Source: Bacillota bacterium
Lineage (GTDB): Bacteria > Bacillota > Clostridia > TANB77 > CAG-465
Reading direction: 5' to 3'
Length of the DNA: 64,000 bases
Assembly (NCBI GenBank): GCA_023460235.1
Contig: JAEWRE010000021.1
Coordinates: forward strand, 105,184 to 169,183
The notes beneath the pieces were generated by a model. It was not told where the DNA came from. It was given only the letters and a program-made list of their open reading frames with translations, and ran no database searches. Shown here in pieces: positions 56,542 through 64,000 of the stretch (within the stretch, counting starts at the first letter, position 1; each line of letters starts with the position of its first letter). The position numbers were made by a program, and so were the translations under genes.

Positions 56542-58104
56542 ATGAAAGTAGCAATATATTGTAGGATATCACATGAAGATAAAAATAAGTATAATGATAA
56601 TGATGATAGCGAAAGTATACAGAATCAAAGAAGCTTGTTGACTAACTATGCAGTTAATAAAGGATGGAATATATACAAAATATATATTGATGATGATTAT
56701 TCAGGAATGGATAATAATAGGCCATCATTTAAAGAAATGATTAATGATGCCAAAAATAAGAGAATTGATGTGATACTTTGCAAATCTCAATCCAGATTTA
56801 CTAGGGATTTGAGTCTAGTAGAAGAATATATAAATGACAAATTTATTCAGTGGGGAATAAGATTTGTAACTATAGTTGATTATGTTGATAACTTTTTAAA
56901 AGGCAGTAGAAAACAAAGACAAATTAATGGACTTGTTAATCAGTGGTATATAGAAGATACTTCGGATAATATAAGGGCTGTTTTAGATAATAAGAGAAAA
57001 GAAGGATATCATATTGGGGGAACAGCAAGATTTGGTTATTTAAAAGATCCTGATAATAAAGGAAAGATTATTATTGATCCAGTAGCTAGTGTAATTGTAA
57101 AAAAAATATTTTCTATGGCTGAAAATGGACTTTCTACTATACAGATTGCTAAAGAATTAAATAGAAAAAATATATTAAAACCAGCTATATATAAAAAAAT
57201 TTATATTAATAAAAAATATAAAAATGCAGCTATGAGAACAAATAGATGGACTGATAAAATAGTAAGAAATATATTAAAAGAGCCTATGTATTTGGGGAAT
57301 ATGGTACAAGGTAGAAGTACTAAAGCAAGTATTAGGTCATATAAAAAGAAAGAAGTAAGTAAAGAAAAATGGATTATAAAATTAAATACACATACCCCAA
57401 TAATATCACAGGAACAATTTGATAATGTTCAATTAATAATAAATAGTAGAGGAAAAGTTTCAAGCATAGTAGGAAAAAAACATATTTTTTCAGGTAAAAT
57501 AAAATGTGGATATTGCGGTGGTACCTTAAAAAAATTAAAGAACGGCAGTGGAAATTATTATTTTAAATGTGCTAGATCTCTTTCTCCAATTTTTGAATGT
57601 GATCCTAAAGTTAATATATCTTATAATAAACTTACATATATAGTTACTGAACTAATAAAAGAAAAAATAAAAATATATTGTGATTTTGATAAAATTTCTC
57701 ATGATTTTAATGAATTAAAAGAATATGATAGTTCTACTGAAATAAAAAAATCTATAGATAAATTAAAAAGTGAATATGAAAAGAAATCAAGTATTTTGAC
57801 TAATATGTATACTGATAAAATATCTGGTCTAATATCTGAAAAAGAATTTTTATTAATAAAAAATAAATTATTATGTGATATAGAATATATAGCAAATGAG
57901 ATAAAAAGAATAGAGGAATCGTTGTTATTTATTAATACAAAATTAGATATTGACAAATATAGAAATGAATTTAATAAGATAATTAATATGGAAGAAATAA
58001 ATTATAGATTAATAAATGGATTTATAAAGAAAATAGTTGTTTATAGTAAATCGGATTTAGATTGTGACCATAGACAAAAAATAGCAATATATTGGAATTT
58101 TTAA
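56542..58104 (+). CDS. Large serine recombinase of element E2
   Basis: 520 residues. Catalytic domain KVAIYCRISHEDKNK with S10, then DDDYSGMDNNRPSF and CKSQSRFTRDLSL. Recombinase domain around ARFGYLKDPDNKGK. Zinc ribbon CGYCGGTLKKL with CARS...CDPK, then a coiled coil (about 395-470). Complete and only distantly related to the E1 recombinase, so the two elements arrived separately. GGGGG lies before the ATG. Confidence 0.93.
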   Translation: MKVAIYCRISHEDKNKYNDNDDSESIQNQRSLLTNYAVNKGWNIYKIYIDDDYSGMDNNRPSFKEMINDAKNKRIDVILCKSQSRFTRDLSLVEEYINDKFIQWGIRFVTIVDYVDNFLKGSRKQRQINGLVNQWYIEDTSDNIRAVLDNKRKEGYHIGGTARFGYLKDPDNKGKIIIDPVASVIVKKIFSMAENGLSTIQIAKELNRKNILKPAIYKKIYINKKYKNAAMRTNRWTDKIVRNILKEPMYLGNMVQGRSTKASIRSYKKKEVSKEKWIIKLNTHTPIISQEQFDNVQLIINSRGKVSSIVGKKHIFSGKIKCGYCGGTLKKLKNGSGNYYFKCARSLSPIFECDPKVNISYNKLTYIVTELIKEKIKIYCDFDKISHDFNELKEYDSSTEIKKSIDKLKSEYEKKSSILTNMYTDKISGLISEKEFLLIKNKLLCDIEYIANEIKRIEESLLFINTKLDIDKYRNEFNKIINMEEINYRLINGFIKKIVVYSKSDLDCDHRQKIAIYWNF

Positions 58105-58141
58105 ACTTATTATCTTAAAAGGAATATTATAAGTCATTCCA

Positions 58142-58145
58142 CATG
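58142..58145 (+). repeat. Right core of element E2
   Basis: CATG, as at 54871-54874. Confidence 0.7.
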
Positions 58146-58410
58146 TGCTACAGGGGGATTTCCTCTTGTAAAATATGGTAGTAAGGGAGTATATGTAGCA
58201 ACACTGCAAGATGCACTTAATACTTTAGGATATGATTCTGGTACGATTGATGGCAATTTTGGCAATAACACAAGAAATGCTGTTCTTAGATATCAAAGAG
58301 CAAAGGGATTAACTGTAGATGGTGTTGTTGGGTGCAATACTTGGAGGGCAATAACTACAGATGTAGCAAATAACAGATTTAGTATATATACATTAGAATA
58401 TAAACAATAA
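58146..58410 (+). pseudogene. M15 peptidase gene, part 3 of 3 (peptidoglycan-binding domain)
   Basis: No start codon or ribosome site of its own. Encodes CATGGFPLVKYGSKGVYVA then LQDALNTLGYDSGTIDGNFG, NTRNAVLRYQRAKGLTVDG and VVGCNTWRAITTD, a standard PG_binding_1 domain. It ends in a TAA at 58408-58410. This domain normally follows an M15 catalytic domain in clostridial proteins. The part joins parts 1 and 2 in frame, giving a 228-residue enzyme. Confidence 0.88.
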
Positions 58411-58505
58411 AAATAATTTATATTCAAATATTCGACATTTTTTTCTTTTCATAAGATATACAATAAAAGAAAAAAGCTTTTGTGATAATTTGTGAAAGGA
58501 GAATA

Positions 58506-59039
58506 ATGGCGCAAGAATTAGTTCTTGAAAAATTAAATTTATCTAGAAAATTAATAGATTCAATAAAAATCATAAATTTGATTTATAATGAATCTATTAT
58601 GTGGTTGTATTTAAAAAAGATAGGCATTATAGAAAATTCATTGTTCAGAATAATGCCAGATGGAAGAAAAGTAAAGTTAATAGACACTAATTATATGTGG
58701 CTAAAAATAATTTTTGATAATGAAGACTATTCTATCACAGCTATATTTAATGAAAAAATGGAACTTGTAGAGTGTAATTTTGATATTAATTTAAAATCAT
58801 ACGAAAATAATATCATTATTCCATCTATGAAGAATTTTTTTATCAATATAGTTATAAGTGCAGATGGGAGATTCTATATTTTAAATGAAAATCTTTTTTT
58901 AAATGCAAGAAAAACCGGACTCATTACAACAGAAGAATATGATAAAGTATGTACAACAGTATTAGGTATAAACAGTAAATACTATAACTTTGGAGTATTA
59001 AAAAATGTATGTAATGAATATTTGAATTATATCTTTTAA
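58506..59039 (+). CDS. DUF402 (FomD-barrel) family protein
   Basis: 177 residues from the ATG at 58506 (AAAGGAG). The DUF402 core is IIFDNEDYSITAIFNEKMELVECNFDINL followed by NIVISADGRFYILNEN. Characterised relatives (YgaC-like) are nucleoside diphosphate phosphatases. Several acidic residues of the metal site are present but less regular than in its neighbour. The next DUF402 gene follows after a terminator. The paired paralogues are only distantly similar. Confidence 0.72.
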   Translation: MAQELVLEKLNLSRKLIDSIKIINLIYNESIMWLYLKKIGIIENSLFRIMPDGRKVKLIDTNYMWLKIIFDNEDYSITAIFNEKMELVECNFDINLKSYENNIIIPSMKNFFINIVISADGRFYILNENLFLNARKTGLITTEEYDKVCTTVLGINSKYYNFGVLKNVCNEYLNYIF

Positions 59040-59046
59040 CAAATGT

Positions 59047-59077
59047 AGCAATGTATAAAAACATTGCTTCTTTTTTT
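59047..59077 (+). terminator. Terminator of first DUF402 gene
   Basis: GCAATGT and ACATTGC with a 6-base loop, then a T-run. Confidence 0.85.
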
Positions 59078-59145
59078 ATTGACAAATGTGATAAAATATA
59101 TTAAAAAGTATTTATACCAAATTTACACTTAAAGGAGGTAAGATT

Positions 59146-59724
59146 ATGAAATTAAAAGAGTTATGCCGGAATGAGTGGAAAAGAATAACCAAAAAAGAAG
59201 TATATATAAAACATACAAAAATTGGAAATACAAAACACTTTAGAAATGTGGAGTGCTATGTTGTTTTAATTGATATTCTTGAAGTTGTTTCACCTCTTAT
59301 AGTTGAAAAAAAGGTTGATAAGAAAACTGAAAATTTCAAGAAAGAAAGAATTACCGTCCTTGATGCGGGCTATAAACTTGTACAAATACTACCAAAAGGA
59401 AGAAATTATTGCATAACAGCTAATATTAATGAGAAAAATGAAATAGTTCAGTGGTATTTTGATATTTTAGATAGTTCTATGATTAAAAAAGGAGTTCCTT
59501 ATTTTTACGATTTATATTTAGATCTTATTGTCTATCCAGATGGAAATACTTATACAAAAGATAAAGAAGAATTGAACGAGGCACTAAGAGATAAGTCTAT
59601 TACATTTAAACAATTTTTGAAAGCTAAAAATACACTTTATGACGAGATATTGCCATTTTTTGTAAAAAATATTAAGGGTTTAATTACTACAACTATGGAA
59701 GCATTAGGCTTGTTTCAAAAATAG
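59146..59724 (+). CDS. DUF402 (FomD-barrel) family protein
   Basis: 192 residues. The barrel is well preserved: TVLDAGYKLVQILPKGRNYC, ITANINEKNEIVQWYFDILD, and YFYDLYLDLIVYPDGNTY, followed by a typical helical end with EELNEALRDKSITFKQFLKAK. The acidic and basic residues of the diphosphatase site are in place. AAGGAGG lies before the ATG. Likely nucleoside diphosphate phosphatase. Confidence 0.8.
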   Translation: MKLKELCRNEWKRITKKEVYIKHTKIGNTKHFRNVECYVVLIDILEVVSPLIVEKKVDKKTENFKKERITVLDAGYKLVQILPKGRNYCITANINEKNEIVQWYFDILDSSMIKKGVPYFYDLYLDLIVYPDGNTYTKDKEELNEALRDKSITFKQFLKAKNTLYDEILPFFVKNIKGLITTTMEALGLFQK

Positions 59725-59739
59725 AATAATTTTATTAAA

Positions 59740-59778
59740 TAGGATAGTGGAATATTGATTTCATTATCTTATTTTTTT
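59740..59778 (+). terminator. Terminator of second DUF402 gene
   Basis: ATAGGATAGTGGAA pairs with TTTCATTATCTTAT through several wobble pairs, followed by a T-run. Confidence 0.6.
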
Positions 59779-59790
59779 GTAAACATTTTA

Positions 59791-59837
59791 TTGACATTAG
59801 CATATTAATATATTATAATATACTTATATATTAATAT
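59791..59837 (+). promoter_or_regulatory. Promoter with overlapping ArsR-type operator
   Basis: TTGACA (59791-59796), 17 bases, TATAAT (59814-59819). A perfect 12-bp inverted repeat, ATATTAATATAT (59802-59813) and ATATATTAATAT (59826-59837), surrounds the -10 box. AT-rich repeats of this type are typical ArsR sites, so the operon is probably repressed by its own first gene. Confidence 0.8.
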
Positions 59838-59871
59838 ATTTGCTTTATTTTCCTAGAAAGGGGAGATTAAA

Positions 59872-60144
59872 ATGAAAGAAGAATTAAACAAAAATGCTGA
59901 ATTATTCAAAATGTTATCAAATCCAGTGAGACTTTGTATACTAACAAATTTAGCAAGAAATAATAGAAGAAATGTATCAGATCTTATTGTTTGTTCTAAT
60001 GTAGCTCAAAGTCTTGTTTCGCAACAACTTTCTAAACTAAAACTTGCTGGAATAATAACTAGTGAAAAAATAGGAAATGAAGTATACTATGAATTAAAAG
60101 ATGAAAAAATATTAAAGATTATTAAAACAATATTTGAAATATAG
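59872..60144 (+). CDS. ArsR-family repressor, probable sulfur/redox sensor
   Basis: 90 residues. Winged helix: ELFKMLSNPVRLCILTNL, then NVAQSLVSQQLSKLKLAGII as the recognition part. There are two cysteines only, C22 and C41; no classical ArsR metal box (ELCVCDL) is present. With the thioredoxin and CoA-disulfide reductase/rhodanese genes downstream, this fits a thiol- or persulfide-sensing repressor. It is cotranscribed with the next gene (10-base gap). The ligand is inferred, not shown. Confidence 0.85.
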   Translation: MKEELNKNAELFKMLSNPVRLCILTNLARNNRRNVSDLIVCSNVAQSLVSQQLSKLKLAGIITSEKIGNEVYYELKDEKILKIIKTIFEI

Positions 60145-60154
60145 GAGGTAAATT

Positions 60155-60472
60155 ATGTTAAGACATATAAATGAAAAAGAATTTGAAAAGGAAGTAATTC
60201 AAAATAAAGGAATCGTTTTGGTTGATTTTTTTGCAACTTGGTGCCCACCATGTAAAATGCTAAGTCCAGTGCTTGAAGAAATCTCAGAAAGTAGAGGACC
60301 TTATGAAATAGTAAAAATTAATATAGATGAAAATTTGAATGTTTCATCTGAATATAATATTGAAGTTGTACCTACAATGTTAGTTTTTAAAAATGGTAAA
60401 GTAATTGATAAAGCAGTTGGATATATGCCTAAAGATGAAATTGTAAATATGTTAAATAAGCATATAGATTAA
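60155..60472 (+). CDS. trxA: Thioredoxin
   Basis: 105 residues. Active site FFATWCPPCKMLSP, with Cys-Pro-Pro-Cys instead of Cys-Gly-Pro-Cys; this changes redox potential in some thioredoxins. The conserved cis-proline is in EVVPTMLVFKNG. Full length. Second gene of the ArsR operon, so it probably serves sulfur or oxidant handling rather than general reduction. Confidence 0.9.
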   Translation: MLRHINEKEFEKEVIQNKGIVLVDFFATWCPPCKMLSPVLEEISESRGPYEIVKINIDENLNVSSEYNIEVVPTMLVFKNGKVIDKAVGYMPKDEIVNMLNKHID

Positions 60473-60492
60473 TATTATAGGGGGTCTAAATT

Positions 60493-62136
60493 ATGAAAAC
60501 AGTTATAGTTGGAGGAGTAGCTGGAGGTGCTTCGGCTGCAACAAGACTTAGGAGAAATGATGAAAAAACTGAAATTATAATGATAGACAAAGGAGAATAT
60601 GTTTCTTTTGCAAATTGTGGATTACCATATTATATTGGTAATGTTATAAAGTTAAAAGAAGATTTAATATTACAAACGCCAAAAAGTTTTAAGAAAAGAT
60701 TTAATATTGATGTAAGATTAAGAAGTGAAGTTATTTCAGTAGATACAGAAAATAATTCAATTATAATAAAAGATTTAAATAACAACACTACATATGTTGA
60801 AAGTTATGATAATCTTTTACTATCACCGGGGGCAAAACCTTTGAAACCAGCTAATATTGATGGTATAGAAAATAGCAATGTATTTGTGCTTAGAAATATA
60901 AAAGACATGGATCTAATAAAAAATTACATTGATTATAAAAAGCCGAAGAATTGTACTGTAATTGGTGGAGGATACATTGGCTTAGAAGTTGCAGATAATA
61001 TTTCAAAACTTGGTTTAGATGTAACAATTGTAGAAGCCTCTTCACATGTTATAAATACTCTTGATCTTGATATGGCACATTTTGTTCATAATCATATTAG
61101 AGATAATAATGTTAAATTACTATTAGGAAAAACTGCAACTAAGATAAATTCTAATTATATTGAGTTACAGAATTCTGATAAAGTATTTTCTGATATGGTT
61201 ATACTAAGTATAGGCGTTATACCAGATACTTTTTTCTTAAAAAATTCAGGAATCCTACTTGGAGATAGAGGTCATATAATAGTAGATGAATATTTAAGAA
61301 CAAATATATCAAATATCTATGCTGTTGGAGATTCTGTTTCAATAACAAATTATATAGATAAGTCTAAAGCCGCAATTCCTCTTGCTGGTCCTGCAAATAA
61401 ACAAGGTAGGATTGCAGCAGATAATATATGTGGAAAAAATATAAAGTACAATGGAACCCAAGGAACAGCAATTGCTAAAGTTTTTGATATTACTGTTGCT
61501 GTTACAGGACTTAGTGAAGAATACTTGAAGAAAAATAATATAGAATATTTAAAATCTATAACTTATTCTTATTCAAATGCCACTTATTATCCAGGAGCTA
61601 AACCTATGAGAATAAAACTCATATTTAATAAAAGCGGTGATATACTTGGCACACAAATAGTAGGATATGATGGCGTAGATAAAAGAATAGATGTTATTGC
61701 AACAGCAATAAGAGGAAAAATGAGTGTATATGATTTACAAGAACTAGAACTTGCTTATGCACCACCATTTTCATCTGCCAAAGATCCTGTAAATATGGCT
61801 GGATATGTTGCTGCAAATATTTTAAATGGTTATACAAATCCTTTTTATATTGAAGACGTAGAAAATATTGAGGATGATTCTATAATTTTAGATGTTAGAA
61901 CGGATGAAGAATTTAGAAGAGGAAATTTGGATAATTCTATAAAAATATCTATAGATGAATTAAGAGAAAATTTGAATAACATTGATAAATCAAAAAAAAT
62001 ATACCTTTACTGCAGAATAGGTCAAAGAGGATATATTGCTGAGAGAATACTTAGACAAAATGGATTTGAAAATGTATATAACTTAAGTGGCGGATATTTA
62101 ATGTATGAGGATATGATTAAAGATATAGAAATATAA
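60493..62136 (+). CDS. CoA-disulfide reductase with C-terminal rhodanese domain
   Basis: 547 residues. FAD domain VIVGGVAGGASAATRLRR; catalytic C42 in SFANCGLPYYIG; NAD site VIGGGYIGLEVADNI; dimer domain with ELAYAPPFSSAKDPVNMAGYV. The last 95 residues are a rhodanese with the Cys loop YCRIGQRGY. This CoADR-RHD architecture reduces CoA polysulfide, persulfide or disulfide. GGGGG lies 5 bases before the ATG. Third gene of the operon; neighbours support a sulfur role. Confidence 0.92.
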   Translation: MKTVIVGGVAGGASAATRLRRNDEKTEIIMIDKGEYVSFANCGLPYYIGNVIKLKEDLILQTPKSFKKRFNIDVRLRSEVISVDTENNSIIIKDLNNNTTYVESYDNLLLSPGAKPLKPANIDGIENSNVFVLRNIKDMDLIKNYIDYKKPKNCTVIGGGYIGLEVADNISKLGLDVTIVEASSHVINTLDLDMAHFVHNHIRDNNVKLLLGKTATKINSNYIELQNSDKVFSDMVILSIGVIPDTFFLKNSGILLGDRGHIIVDEYLRTNISNIYAVGDSVSITNYIDKSKAAIPLAGPANKQGRIAADNICGKNIKYNGTQGTAIAKVFDITVAVTGLSEEYLKKNNIEYLKSITYSYSNATYYPGAKPMRIKLIFNKSGDILGTQIVGYDGVDKRIDVIATAIRGKMSVYDLQELELAYAPPFSSAKDPVNMAGYVAANILNGYTNPFYIEDVENIEDDSIILDVRTDEEFRRGNLDNSIKISIDELRENLNNIDKSKKIYLYCRIGQRGYIAERILRQNGFENVYNLSGGYLMYEDMIKDIEI

Positions 62137-62154
62137 ATTATTAGGGGGATTATA

Positions 62155-62793
62155 ATGGAAGAAAATTATGATAAAAGCTTACTTTTTAAAGTTCCATATG
62201 GTGTTTATTTGGTTACTACTGCAAATGATAATGAAATGTGTGGTTGTATAATAAATACTTTTTCACAAATGGCAGATGGTCCTGCAAAAGGTGTTATATC
62301 TATAACTAAAAGTTCAAGAACAGCTGAATTGATAACAAAATCAAAGAAATTTAATGTTACTTTTTTATCTAATGAAATAAATTTGGATATAATATCACAT
62401 TTTGGAATTAAGAGTGGAAATAATATAAATAAATTTGAAGCTGAATATTCAGATAAGCTTTTTAAATATTCAATAGAAAAATATGGTATTCCTGTAATAA
62501 AAGATAATGTTATTGGTAATGTGCTATGCAATGTGCTAGAAATCCTTGATTTAGGAACTCACTATTTATTCGTTTTTGATATAGAAGATATAAATTATGA
62601 AAATAAAGACGGAAAAATTTTAACTTATGAAGAATATAGAAAAAGAAAAAGGGTAAATGATAGACCACAATATGCATGTGCAGTATGTCATTATATATAT
62701 GATGGCGAAGAAGATTTTGAAAATTTGCCAGATGATTATGTATGTCCTGTTTGTGGAATGCCAAAAAGTGCATTTTATAAAGAAGAAAAATAA
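62155..62793 (+). CDS. Flavin reductase-rubredoxin fusion (high molecular weight rubredoxin)
   Basis: 212 residues. The flavin-reductase-like domain (about 1-160) begins [12 protein letters not shown] and has [15 protein letters not shown]. The C-terminal rubredoxin has [12 protein letters not shown] and [13 protein letters not shown], holding one iron. Such Hrb proteins hand electrons from NADH to flavodiiron proteins that remove oxygen or nitric oxide. Fourth gene of the ArsR-controlled operon, suggesting oxidative or sulfur stress defence in an anaerobe. Confidence 0.9.
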   Translation: MEENYDKSLLFKVPYGVYLVTTANDNEMCGCIINTFSQMADGPAKGVISITKSSRTAELITKSKKFNVTFLSNEINLDIISHFGIKSGNNINKFEAEYSDKLFKYSIEKYGIPVIKDNVIGNVLCNVLEILDLGTHYLFVFDIEDINYENKDGKILTYEEYRKRKRVNDRPQYACAVCHYIYDGEEDFENLPDDYVCPVCGMPKSAFYKEEK

Positions 62794-62806
62794 ATTAACT
62801 ATGGAT

Positions 62807-62835
62807 AGAGGTGATAGAAATATTGCCTCTTTTTT
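62807..62835 (+). terminator. Terminator of the ArsR operon
   Basis: AGAGGTGATA and TATTGCCTCT with wobble pairs, then a T-run. Confidence 0.78.
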
Positions 62836-63066
62836 GAATTGTATAGGAAATTATATAATTATTTAATTAAAAGAAATTTGATGCATCAAATAAAACAAGG
62901 TATAATTTTACAATAGAAATTTTCAAAACGGGTTAAAAAAATCATAAAATATTTAAAGAACAGTATAAAAATAAAAAGTTAAACTAAAACTAGAACCAAG
63001 AATATTAGAGACCTTGATCTAGACTTAAATAAATCAATGCAGACAATAAAATAAATTAAAAATTAG
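62836..63066. other. AT-rich gap before the pilin-like gene
   Basis: No gene supported. It contains one perfect 14-bp palindrome at 62877-62890 (TTTGATGCATCAAA), a possible operator. I looked for a c-di-GMP riboswitch, common before pilin genes in Clostridia, and saw none. Confidence 0.4.
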
Positions 63067-63095
63067 TTGACAAAAAAATATATATAATATAAAAT
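63067..63095 (+). promoter_or_regulatory. Promoter of the pilin-like gene
   Basis: TTGACA, 17-base spacer, TAAAAT, 49 bases before the ATG. Confidence 0.6.
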
Positions 63096-63144
63096 TTAAT
63101 AAGAAAGTGAAAAGTAAATACTTTTTTAGATTGGGGAATGGTAT

Positions 63145-64000
63145 ATGAAAAACAGAAGAGGAATATCACTTATAGTATTAATAATAACAATAATAGTGAT
63201 AATTATATTAGCTGGAGCAGTGATACTTAACTTAAGTAAGAACAATCCATTAGAGAGTGCTAAAAAAGCAAGATTTCAAAGCGATATAGATACATTTAAA
63301 AGTGATCTTTCATTGTATGTGTTAGGAAAATCATCAAATACTGAAGGAAACTATGATCCAAAACTGCTTAATGCAGATAAAGGTGGATCAACAGAAAATG
63401 GAAGTCAAACTATTGATACTACAAGACCAATAACTGAGATAATATCTTCAATGAAAGGCACAAAGTATGATGAAAAGCTAAAAGTAGAAGCAGGAGAGTT
63501 AGTATACATAGGTGATAATATACAAGAGTCAAATTGGGCGGATGGATTAATAGAAGTAAGAGGGTTTAGTATAAATGTAGCACTAACACCAGGAAATACA
63601 AATATAACAGGAAAAGTATCACTTACAGGAGCATTAGTAGATATAACAAAACTAGAATTATGTAAGATATATTTAAGTGAAGAAAGTGGAAAAAGACCAG
63701 ATACTCCATCATTAACAATACCATCACAAGATTTAAAATCAGAAATGGTATTTGATATAACAAACGGAGTAGAGCCATACAAAACATACTATGTAATAGT
63801 AGATGTAAAGATGAGCAATGAAGGTAGTGTAAGAACAAAAGAAATAAAAGTAACATCATTAGTAGATAATTTAGCACCTCAAACACCACAAATATCAAAA
63901 CCAGAGTACTCAAAAGATCTAACAATATCACCTATAGCAATAACATTAACAGATAATGATGGTGGAAGTGGAATAAGTAAAACAGGAAGTAAATATGTAA
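63145..64000 (+). CDS. Pilin-like secreted protein, 3' end outside window
   Basis: ATG at 63145; the frame is open for 285 codons to the window end. The N-terminus MKNRRGISLIVLIITIIVII is a type III prepilin leader: basic residues, G6 before the cleavage point, I replacing the usual F, then a hydrophobic helix. SAKKARFQSDIDTFKSDLSLY continues as the pilin spine. From about residue 145 there are Thr/Ser-rich beta domains, with a bacterial Ig-like part, LVDNLAPQTPQISKP, near the end. It is far longer than a pilin, so more likely a large pseudopilin-anchored surface protein. The prepilin peptidase at 10174 may process it. Confidence 0.75.
   Translation, partial: MKNRRGISLIVLIITIIVIIILAGAVILNLSKNNPLESAKKARFQSDIDTFKSDLSLYVLGKSSNTEGNYDPKLLNADKGGSTENGSQTIDTTRPITEIISSMKGTKYDEKLKVEAGELVYIGDNIQESNWADGLIEVRGFSINVALTPGNTNITGKVSLTGALVDITKLELCKIYLSEESGKRPDTPSLTIPSQDLKSEMVFDITNGVEPYKTYYVIVDVKMSNEGSVRTKEIKVTSLVDNLAPQTPQISKPEYSKDLTISPIAITLTDNDGGSGISKTGSKYV

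Noticed and set aside
62205..62531. Minus-strand frame opposite the flavin reductase-rubredoxin gene, and other long antisense frames such as 54156-54845 and 63405-63782
   Set aside because: They are shadows of strong genes: no ribosome site and composition typical of antisense AT-rich codons.

Overview
The window is AT-rich DNA from an anaerobic, endospore-forming Firmicute, most likely a member of Clostridia. Sporulation genes include spoIIID, a full-length sigK with its pro-sequence, a SpoIID-type protein and a SpoIIQ-like M23 endopeptidase. Fermentation genes include D-lactate dehydrogenase, adhE, and pflB with its activase. I cannot name the genus from sequence alone.

Layout. 1-7.4 kb: end of an ABC permease gene, D-LDH, SpoIID-like protein, dCMP deaminase, small membrane proteins that share an identical promoter, two decayed small genes, tRNA-Glu(CTC) and spoIIID. 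7.5-13.5 kb: hemolysin III, tyrS, then a run with a YqeG phosphatase, prepilin peptidase, DMT transporter, HAM1-like NTPase, RidA-like protein and metallo-beta-lactamase-fold protein. 13.6-19.0 kb: an island with a degenerate kinase-like protein, a vWA/MIDAS protein, a divergent PurA-like enzyme and two zinc-ribbon proteins; several of these genes look less AT-rich than the surroundings. 19.3-40.1 kb: DNA repair, U32 protein, cell-wall and fermentation genes, chemoreceptor, Cna_B-like repeat proteins, sigK, hflX, pfl locus, WYL regulator and a PfkB-SIS fusion. 40.2-40.4 kb: a 6S-like RNA on the minus strand.

Central discovery, 40.5-58.4 kb: one M15-family peptidase gene is split into three pieces by two adjacent serine-recombinase elements. 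Element E1 (about 13.9 kb) and E2 (about 3.3 kb) sit 33 bp apart in the host gene. Joining the pieces at short direct repeats (TGGGT for E1, CATG for E2) gives one uninterrupted 228-codon frame with an M15 catalytic domain and a C-terminal peptidoglycan-binding domain. The E1 insertion removes the predicted third zinc-ligand histidine, so the truncated product should be inactive. A sequence matching the sigma-K promoter pattern precedes the gene. Both elements carry BclA-like spore-surface proteins. This arrangement resembles the sporulation genes that are rebuilt by excision of skin-type elements, but here with two elements. E1 also has plasmid-like iterons, a structured-RNA candidate, a winged-helix replication-type protein, a KAP-family NTPase and several membrane proteins.

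58.5-64 kb: two DUF402 proteins, an ArsR-controlled thioredoxin / CoA-disulfide reductase-rhodanese / flavin reductase-rubredoxin operon, and the start of a pilin-like secreted protein that runs off the window.
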